NCBI GenBank assembly: GCA_035513175.1
Contig: DATKCN010000295.1
Location: 1-11,318 of the forward strand
Length of the DNA: 11,318 nucleotides
DNA from: DATKCN01 sp035513175
GTDB lineage: Bacteria; Chloroflexota; Chloroflexia; Thermomicrobiales; CFX8
Direction: 5' to 3'
In this document: in pieces, positions 6,249-11,318 of the stretch
Layout of the letters: each line of letters begins with the position of its first letter
How positions within the stretch are numbered: the stretch's first letter is position 1
Program-made: the position numbers and the translations under genes
Notes under the pieces: generated by a model
What the model saw: the letters and a program-made list of their open reading frames with translations, nothing else
What the model was told of the DNA's origin: nothing
Databases searched by the model: none

Positions 6249-6677
6249 GTGCGGATTCTACAACCGCCGGGCTGGGCGCAACCGCGCGGCTACAGCAACG
6301 GCGTCGCCGCCGAGGGCACGCTGGTCTTCGTCGCTGGACAGATCGGCTGGAACGCCGAGTGCGGCTTCGAGTCGGACGACCTCGTGGCGCAGACCCGGCA
6401 GGCGCTGGAGAACGTCGTCGCCGTGCTGGCCGAAGCGGGCGCGACTCCCGCCGACATCGCCCACATGACCTGGTACATAACCGACAAGCGCGAGTACGCG
6501 GCAGCCACCCGGGAGATCGGCCGCGCCTACCGCGAGGTGATCGGCGATCATTACCCGGCGATGACGCTGGTGCAGGTCGCGGCCCTGCTGGAAGACCGAG
6601 CGAAGGTTGAGATCGAGGTGACGGCGGTGGTGGGTCGGGACGCGGAACGCGGGATGCGGGACGCGAAAGGAACGTAG
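6249..6677 (+). CDS. RidA-family protein (likely enamine/imine deaminase of the pathway)
   Basis: This 142-residue protein of the RidA/YjgF/UK114 family begins ILQPPGWAQPRGYSNGVAAEG and has the core VFVAGQIGWNAE (27-38), VAQTRQALENVVAVLAEAGA (46-65) and VEIEVTAVV (120-128). RidA proteins form trimers and hydrolyse enamine/imine intermediates to ketones, releasing ammonia. In aerobic anthranilate-CoA breakdown the ring-reduced product is a 2-amino enone, a natural substrate for such a step; that assignment is inference from context. The key arginine of canonical RidA (R105 of E. coli, in PARS) is methionine here (M105 in HYPAMTLVQV), so the protein belongs to a non-canonical subgroup. The GTG start at 6249 gives the expected N-terminus with GAGG just upstream. 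The last 14 residues, GRDAERGMRDAKGT, are translated from a heptanucleotide repeat. Confidence 0.85.
   Translation: MRILQPPGWAQPRGYSNGVAAEGTLVFVAGQIGWNAECGFESDDLVAQTRQALENVVAVLAEAGATPADIAHMTWYITDKREYAAATREIGRAYREVIGDHYPAMTLVQVAALLEDRAKVEIEVTAVVGRDAERGMRDAKGT
6633..6670. repeat. Heptanucleotide tandem array, copy 3, coding for the RidA tail
   Basis: Five 7-base units from 6636: CGGGACG, CGGAACG, CGGGATG, CGGGACG, CGAAAGG, preceded by GGT. The unit order matches the array at 3433-3467 with few substitutions. The array is read in frame as the C-terminus of the RidA protein; the stop codon (6675-6677) follows 4 bp later. Bases 6650-6665 recur inverted at 6756-6771. Confidence 0.85.
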
Positions 6678-6755
6678 GGCAGCTTCCCGTTCCGTTTCGT
6701 CGGTCGTTCCAGTCTGCGCAGAATCGTGCTACGTTGCTCGCTACAGACCGTCTTC

Positions 6756-6773
6756 CGCGTCCCGCATCCCGAC
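6756..6773. repeat. Inverted arm of the heptanucleotide repeat, copy 4
   Basis: CGCGTCCCGCATCCCG (6756-6771) is the exact reverse complement of 6650-6665. Together with copy 3 it brackets a 90-bp stretch in the RidA-LLM gap. It is followed at once by CGAAAGGA (6774-6781), a direct repeat of 6664-6671, which supplies the Shine-Dalgarno of the next gene. Confidence 0.8.
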
Positions 6774-6787
6774 CGAAAGGACTTCCG

Positions 6788-7648
6788 ATGCCCCAACCGC
6801 TCCGCTTCGGCATCTGCACCGATCAGAACATGACATGGCCCGTTACGGTTGAGCGCTGGCGTTATCTGGAGGCGCTGGACTTCGACAGCATCTGGGTCTG
6901 CGATCACCTGATTCAACCCAGCAACCCGGCCAATCCGTACTTTGAGGGTTCGACGTTGCTGGCGGGGCTGGCGGCGGTGACGAAGCGCGCGAGGATCGGC
7001 GTGCTCGTCTGGAGCAACACCTTCCGTCATCCATCCGTGCTGGCGAAGGAGTCGATCACCATCGACCACATCTCAAACGGACGGCTGGAGGTCGGCATCG
7101 GCGCGGGGTGGTACGTCCCGGAACATCAGAAGTTCGGGCTGGAGTACCTGCCGGACGGGCATCGCGTCAGCCAGTTCCGCGAGGCCACGCAGATCATCGA
7201 CAGCCTGCTGCGTAACGAGACGACCAGCTTCCAGGGCACGTACTACCAGCTCGATGACGCGCCGACCAACCCACGCCCGCTGCAGCAGCCGCGCCCGCCG
7301 ATCACCATCGGCGCGAAGAAGACCCGCATGTTGCGCATCGCCGCCGAATATGCCGAGCGCTGGAACGCCAGCGGCTCGGTCGAGGAGATGCGGGAGCGCA
7401 ACGTCATCCTCGACCAGCACTGCGCCGACCTGGGCCGCGACCCTGACTCGATCATCCGCTCGCTCTACGGCTGGGCCTCGGTGATGTCCGCCGACCCCTG
7501 GGAGTCGGTCGACGCCTTCGAGCAGGTCATCGGCGAATACCGCGAGGCGGGCGTCAACGAGTTCATCATCGACCAGCCGCCAGCGCACCAGATGGACGTC
7601 ATGGAACGTGTCGCGACCGATGTCATCCCGAGGATGCGGGCGTCGTAA
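6788..7648 (+). CDS. LLM class flavin/F420-dependent oxidoreductase, second copy type
   Basis: This 286-residue luciferase-like protein contains LRFGICTDQN at the N-terminus, DFDSIWVCDHLIQP (residues ~32-45), RARIGVLVWSNTFRHPSVLAKESITIDHISNGRLEVGIGAGWY split over residues ~66-110, then PPITIGAKKTRMLRIAAEYAERWN and a C-terminal EYREAGVNEFIID. These are hallmarks of F420-dependent LLM oxidoreductases (TIM barrel); the substrate is unknown. It is not a close copy of the LLM protein at 2509-3408. The ATG at 6788 is chosen because AAAGGA lies 6 nt upstream and the protein then begins at the family N-terminus; the upstream TTG at 6734 would only add translated repeat. It is probably co-transcribed with the RidA gene across a 110-bp gap and converges on the regulator gene, leaving 29 bp between stops. 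Confidence 0.9.
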   Translation: MPQPLRFGICTDQNMTWPVTVERWRYLEALDFDSIWVCDHLIQPSNPANPYFEGSTLLAGLAAVTKRARIGVLVWSNTFRHPSVLAKESITIDHISNGRLEVGIGAGWYVPEHQKFGLEYLPDGHRVSQFREATQIIDSLLRNETTSFQGTYYQLDDAPTNPRPLQQPRPPITIGAKKTRMLRIAAEYAERWNASGSVEEMRERNVILDQHCADLGRDPDSIIRSLYGWASVMSADPWESVDAFEQVIGEYREAGVNEFIIDQPPAHQMDVMERVATDVIPRMRAS

Positions 7649-7677
7649 ACCGAGCAGTCGTCGTGGCGGCGTCGAGG

Positions 7678-10600
7678 TCAAACAAGACCTTCGCGGATGG
7701 CGCGGGCCGCCGCCTCGGTTCGGCTGTTCGTGCCGAGCTTGGCAAGGATGCTGCCGACGTGTGAGCCGACGGTTCGGGGGCTGATGAACAGCGCTCCGGC
7801 AATCTCGCGGTCGGTACGGCCATTGACGATCAGCCGCAGCACATCGAGTTCTCGCGCCGACAGCCCGTGCAACTTGCCCGCGACTGAGTTCACATTGTCC
7901 GTCATTGCCGCATTCTGTAGCGCACGGGCAAGCTTCGACAGGCGGGCCATGCCCATCAACCCCGATGCCTCCAACGCATCGGCATTCAGCGTCAGCGCCC
8001 GCCCCTTGTCGGCGTCATTCCCGCGCCGCAGCAGCATGTCGGCCCAGGCGTGTCGTGTGTGCGCCGCGTAGGGCCATTGCTGCCACCTCTCGTTCTTCGT
8101 CAGCGCGTCCTGAAAATGGCGCTCGGCGTCATCCCACCGCCCCAGCGTCGCCGACAACAGCCCGAGATAGTAGGCGATTGCGCCGCCGGAGTGGTCCGAG
8201 TTCTCAGCGAACAGATTTCGGCCCACATATGGAGTTAGCAAATCGTAAAGTAATTCAGAGCGCCGCTCGTCCCGCAGCAACGAGGCAGACTCGGCAAGCC
8301 ATGCGATGCTCCTTAGCCAGACGACTCCCCGTGGCAGGTCCGTGAAGTCCAGGGCCGCGATATCATCGAACAGCGCTTGCGCCGCATCGACAGCCCCAGT
8401 CTCGTAGTTCAGCAACACCCAGAATGCGCGCCACTCAGCAGACCGGCGAAGCCGTGCGAAACGCTCCCCGGCAAGGTCGACTACCTCATCTAGACGGCAC
8501 TGCTCGCGCCTGAGGGTTGACAGTTGAAAGGTGGCCATGGCCGTCCGTGGCCATACCGACCTCGCCTGTTGCAACAACGCGTCCGCCTCGTCGAATCGAC
8601 CTTGCCGTAGCGCTTCCCCCGATCGCCACAGTGTCATCTGGTTCCTGAACATCGGTGTTTGTACTCGCTCGCCGAGTTGCTCGAGTTCATCCAGAACATG
8701 TCCAGCAGCTGCGGGCTGGCCAGACTCGACGAGAATGGAGTGCTTTTGATTGAGTCCCCAGATCGCAATCTGAAGATCTCCTGTCGCGCTGGCAAGATGC
8801 AGAATTTCTTCTGCTTCGTCCAGCCAGTCGTCAAGCTCGCCGCTTCCTTCTCGCGCCAGCCGCTTCGCCGCTAGCGCGAATGCGAGCGTCCGCGCATCGC
8901 CGGCGCGGCGAGCGATCGCGACGGCCTCGTCGCTACGCCGGATGATCCATTCAGTGTTCGTGTGTCCAAGACAAAGTCCTCCAACTGACCATGCACGCGC
9001 AACGTCGACCGTGAGGCGCGCTAGAAGTTGAGCGCGGAGCGGGCTGTCCTCGGGCGGCAGCGATGCCAGCGCCGTCGCCATGAGGTCAAGGCCCTCCTGC
9101 CCGGCTTGTGGTATTCCCAGGCTGTGTCCCGCGATTCCGAGGGCAGCGCGGGCGAGTTGCGCCGGAGAGTCCATAGACTGCGCCAGGCGAGCTGCCTGCC
9201 AGAAGGTTTCGATAGCCGCAGGCGCCGTGCCTTCGAGGAACGCGCGCTCGCGGCCCGCGCCTGCCAGTGTCTGTGCCTCTCCTAGAAGCAGCAGTAGCCG
9301 GCATCGCTGCGCTGGGTCTGGATCGTCGAGCAGATCGCAGGAGCGCAGGGCAAGCCGATAGTACTCAATCGCCGTCTCCCAGGCATACTGCGAGAGCGCC
9401 GTATCTGCGACTTTCAACGCATACGCGATCGCCCTCTCCGCGCTCCCGACAGAGGCGGCGAGTCCGAAGTGGCGCGACAGCTCAGCAAAGTGTGCGGCCG
9501 GTTCCAATAGAGGTCGCCGTTCAAGGACCTCACCGACAAGCCGATGCAGAGAAAGCCGTCGCGATGAGGGCAGATCCTCGTACAACGCATCGCGCACCAG
9601 TGCGTGGCTGAAGCGATAGCGGCCCACGTCCACCATCTCAATTAGGCCTGCCGCGACGGCTGGCTCGATGTCGTCGATCACGCGTGTCGTCGAGCAGTTC
9701 GCGATGTCGCCGAGGACGACTGGGCTGAACTCGCGGCCAATCACAGACGCGATCTCAATCTGATCAATACACGCCGCGGGCAAGCGATTGACGCGGTGAC
9801 CGACGACATCTCGAACAGTCTCGGGAACCCGTATCTCGCTGCGCCGTCCGCTCTTTGGGGTTTCAGCGAGAATCAGGCGCATCACTTCCCTCATGAAGAA
9901 TGCATTGCCGTCAACAGCGTCGAACACAGCGTCAACAAGTTCCCGAGCCGGAGTAGTCCCCGTCGATTCAGCAACGAAGCTCTCCACGTCGTCGCGTGAG
10001 AGCCCACGCAGCACCAAACGCAGATGCCCCTGCTCCCGTGATAGAGCCGCGAGCGCTGACGAGAGCGGCGCGTCTCGACCAGCATCGAACGACCGGTATG
10101 TTGCAATCAACAAGACAGGCTCGTGTCGCAACGAGCCAGCAAGAAATTGTATGAGCGCAAGCGACGAGATATCCGCCCAGTGGAGATCGTCGATCACCAG
10201 GACAAGTGGCCGCGTGGACGCCACGTGGCGTAACAGATCGGCGACGGCAGTGAAAAGCTGGAAGCGGGCATGCTCCGCATCGACAGGAGGCGCATCGGGA
10301 ACAGACAGTTGCTCTCCGGCGAGGGCGGGCACGATCTGAGTGAGCAATGCAGTTCGACCCCCCAGCCATGACACGACTGTCTCACGCCCGGCAGCCGAGA
10401 CAAATTGGTTGAGTATCTGAATCCACGGCCAGTAGGCAGGGGAGCCGTCCTGTTCGTCACAGCGTCCCCAGCACACATCGATACCGCGCGACGCCGACTC
10501 GCAGAATTCCTCGATCAGGCGCGTCTTGCCTATACCCGGCTCGCCTGCAATCAGCACGATCTGACAGTGGCCGTTCACCATCTCGTCGAGAGCAGCGTGT

Positions 10601-10689
10601 AGCTCCGCAAGCTCCCACTCACGACCGACAAAGGGTGAACGCGATCGTAGCGACCAGGGACTGGCATTAGATGAGGCGCGTCGAGGCAT
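7678..10689 (-). CDS. Large ATP-binding LuxR-family transcriptional regulator (AAA ATPase, TPR-like, C-terminal HTH)
   Basis: This 1003-residue regulator has a LAL/MalT-like design. The N-terminal AAA/NACHT-like ATPase has FVGREWELAEL at 20-30, Walker A GEPGIGKT at 49-56 and Walker B VLVIDDLHWAD at 163-173. A long helical middle (about 400-920) is rich in TPR-like Leu/Ala/Tyr pairs. A LuxR/GerE helix-turn-helix follows at 940-1003 (LSARELDVLRLIVNGRTDREIAGALFISPRTVGSHVGSILAKLG split across the helices). Such proteins bind an inducer through the middle region, use ATP as a switch and activate transcription. The ATG at 10689 is preferred; a GTG three codons upstream (10698) is also possible, and no strong Shine-Dalgarno is visible for either. 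It is divergent from the MFS gene, and its proximity makes it a candidate regulator of the transporter and the aromatic genes. Confidence 0.92.
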   Translation of the reverse strand: MPRRASSNASPWSLRSRSPFVGREWELAELHAALDEMVNGHCQIVLIAGEPGIGKTRLIEEFCESASRGIDVCWGRCDEQDGSPAYWPWIQILNQFVSAAGRETVVSWLGGRTALLTQIVPALAGEQLSVPDAPPVDAEHARFQLFTAVADLLRHVASTRPLVLVIDDLHWADISSLALIQFLAGSLRHEPVLLIATYRSFDAGRDAPLSSALAALSREQGHLRLVLRGLSRDDVESFVAESTGTTPARELVDAVFDAVDGNAFFMREVMRLILAETPKSGRRSEIRVPETVRDVVGHRVNRLPAACIDQIEIASVIGREFSPVVLGDIANCSTTRVIDDIEPAVAAGLIEMVDVGRYRFSHALVRDALYEDLPSSRRLSLHRLVGEVLERRPLLEPAAHFAELSRHFGLAASVGSAERAIAYALKVADTALSQYAWETAIEYYRLALRSCDLLDDPDPAQRCRLLLLLGEAQTLAGAGRERAFLEGTAPAAIETFWQAARLAQSMDSPAQLARAALGIAGHSLGIPQAGQEGLDLMATALASLPPEDSPLRAQLLARLTVDVARAWSVGGLCLGHTNTEWIIRRSDEAVAIARRAGDARTLAFALAAKRLAREGSGELDDWLDEAEEILHLASATGDLQIAIWGLNQKHSILVESGQPAAAGHVLDELEQLGERVQTPMFRNQMTLWRSGEALRQGRFDEADALLQQARSVWPRTAMATFQLSTLRREQCRLDEVVDLAGERFARLRRSAEWRAFWVLLNYETGAVDAAQALFDDIAALDFTDLPRGVVWLRSIAWLAESASLLRDERRSELLYDLLTPYVGRNLFAENSDHSGGAIAYYLGLLSATLGRWDDAERHFQDALTKNERWQQWPYAAHTRHAWADMLLRRGNDADKGRALTLNADALEASGLMGMARLSKLARALQNAAMTDNVNSVAGKLHGLSARELDVLRLIVNGRTDREIAGALFISPRTVGSHVGSILAKLGTNSRTEAAARAIREGLV

Positions 10690-10710
10690 GAGTCGCACCA
10701 GAACACAATC

Positions 10711-10728
10711 GTCGTTATGCAGTCGTTA
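10711..10728 (+). promoter_or_regulatory. Phased direct repeat GTCGTTA (11-bp period), candidate regulator site
   Basis: GTCGTTA occurs at 10711-10717 and 10722-10728, one helical turn apart, 22-39 bp ahead of the regulator start codon. The second copy belongs to the octamer CAGTCGTT, also found in the SDR/RidA divergent region. An autoregulatory site is possible. Confidence 0.35.
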
Positions 10729-10780
10729 GACACATGTGCTGCGCCTCGTCAGTATACGCATTCAGCCGATACATAGACGC

Positions 10781-10794
10781 ACTGATCCATCAGT
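10781..10794. promoter_or_regulatory. Perfect 6-2-6 dyad ACTGAT-CC-ATCAGT
   Basis: Two six-base arms are exact reverse complements around a CC centre, midway between the divergent regulator and transporter genes. It is a candidate operator; the binding protein is unknown. Confidence 0.35.
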
Positions 10795-10904
10795 ACACCT
10801 GCGTGTCTCACGATTCAGTAGCTTCCACGATGACTGCATGAATCGCTCGCATTACTGTGGTTTAGCCGATGACCGAGAGAGCGGCGACTTGAGGGAGCAC
10901 AATC

Positions 10905-11318
10905 ATGAGCCATGCTGGTGGAGTCAATTCTCCAAACAATCCTGATGACACGAACAACCTGACGGTCGTCAGACCGTTCTGGCTGGTAGTCGGAGCGCTC
11001 GGGCTGACGTCAGGGCTCGGCGCTCTCAATGGCATGTCACTGAGCGCATTTCTTCCGTTCATCAGCGAAGACCTGGGCTACTCGGTGCCTGTGCTGGGTC
11101 AAGTCACGACAATCACACTCCTGCTGGGCGCGTGCCTGGGGCTGATCGGTGGCCCACTTGCCGACCATTATGGCCAGCGTCGATTTCTGCTCCTCGGGAC
11201 AGGAGCCGTCGTCGTGACGGCGATTGGGACAGCGCTGGCAACCGGCTTCGGAATGCTCCTGGTAGCCAGGCTGGGTTCAGCGTTCTCTGGCGGACTACTG
11301 TTAGGGACTCCCATGGCG
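10905..11318 (+). CDS. MFS transporter, partial (N-terminal 138 residues)
   Basis: The frame stays open to the right edge. After a 24-residue hydrophilic start come four hydrophobic segments: about 25-52, 63-84, 94-113 and 115-136. Between the second and third lies the major facilitator motif A, GGPLADHYGQRR (82-93), which marks this as an MFS permease in the cytoplasmic membrane. Sequence alone does not give the substrate. Its location beside a LuxR-type regulator and an aromatic-acid module would suit uptake of an aromatic acid, but this is inference. The ATG at 10905 has GAGGGAG as Shine-Dalgarno at 7-8 nt. It is divergent from the regulator gene. Confidence 0.88.
   Translation, partial: MSHAGGVNSPNNPDDTNNLTVVRPFWLVVGALGLTSGLGALNGMSLSAFLPFISEDLGYSVPVLGQVTTITLLLGACLGLIGGPLADHYGQRRFLLLGTGAVVVTAIGTALATGFGMLLVARLGSAFSGGLLLGTPMA

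Larger units (their letters stand above)
10690..10904. promoter_or_regulatory. Divergent intergenic region between the LuxR regulator and MFS genes
   Basis: This 215-bp region is less GC-rich than the genes and must hold both promoters. Visible sites are a phased direct repeat at 10711-10728, a perfect CACATGTG palindrome at 10731-10738, and the dyad ACTGAT-CC-ATCAGT at 10781-10794. AGCCGAT occurs at 10764 and 10864. No convincing -35/-10 pair was found, and a short plus-strand open frame (10736-10945) shows no sign of being a gene. Confidence 0.5.

Noticed and set aside
6734..6787. Upstream TTG start for the second LLM gene
   Set aside because: It would only add translated heptamer repeat (LPRPASRPKG); the ATG at 6788 has a clear AAAGGA site and matches the family start.
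7649..7677. Bidirectional terminator between the convergent LLM and regulator genes
   Set aside because: No stem-loop with a T-run could be drawn in the 29 bp between the stops.
10736..10945. 69-codon plus-strand frame ahead of the MFS gene
   Set aside because: It overlaps the MFS start in another frame, begins inside the divergent promoter region, and resembles no known protein.

Overview
The window is GC-rich and bacterial, with almost no non-coding space apart from repeat-filled gaps. The mix of genes (two luciferase-like, probably F420-linked oxidoreductases, a 1000-residue ATPase/LuxR regulator, a CoA-dependent aromatic pathway, dispersed GC-rich palindromes) would fit a Chloroflexota member such as a Thermomicrobia/Sphaerobacter-like lineage. 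Actinobacteria cannot be excluded. This placement is an inference from gene content, not from a marker gene.

Layout, left to right. (1) Positions 1-336, minus: the N-terminal part of a DUF559 endonuclease-like protein that runs off the left edge. (2) Positions 339-6188, minus, read from right to left: short-chain dehydrogenase, acyl-CoA synthetase of the 2-aminobenzoate-CoA ligase type, a 307-bp gap made of repeats, a luciferase-like monooxygenase (LLM) family protein, and a fused FAD monooxygenase/Old Yellow Enzyme of the anthraniloyl-CoA monooxygenase-reductase (salicylyl-CoA 5-hydroxylase) type. (3) Positions 6249-7648, plus: a divergent RidA-family gene, then a second LLM-family flavin oxidoreductase. 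(4) Positions 7678-10689, minus: a large AAA-ATPase/LuxR transcription regulator, convergent with the LLM gene. (5) Positions 10905-11318, plus: the start of an MFS transporter, divergent from the regulator.

The central genes read as a module for aerobic, CoA-dependent breakdown of 2-aminobenzoate (anthranilate) or a close relative. The ligase makes the CoA thioester. The fused flavoprotein would hydroxylate and then reduce the ring. The RidA protein is well placed to release ammonia from the resulting enamine, and the SDR to oxidise or reduce a ring hydroxyl/ketone. The LuxR-type regulator and MFS transporter may provide control and uptake. The substrate is inferred from family resemblance only.

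The most unusual feature is how dispersed repeats have shaped gene ends. Three unrelated repeats are read in frame to give the C-terminal tail and/or stop codon of three pathway genes (fused monooxygenase, first LLM protein, RidA). In the monooxygenase the repeat replaces the normal end of the Old Yellow Enzyme domain, which also appears to have lost conserved active-site residues. A heptanucleotide repeat (consensus CGGGACG) occurs as four short arrays arranged as two inverted pairs around the gene junctions.
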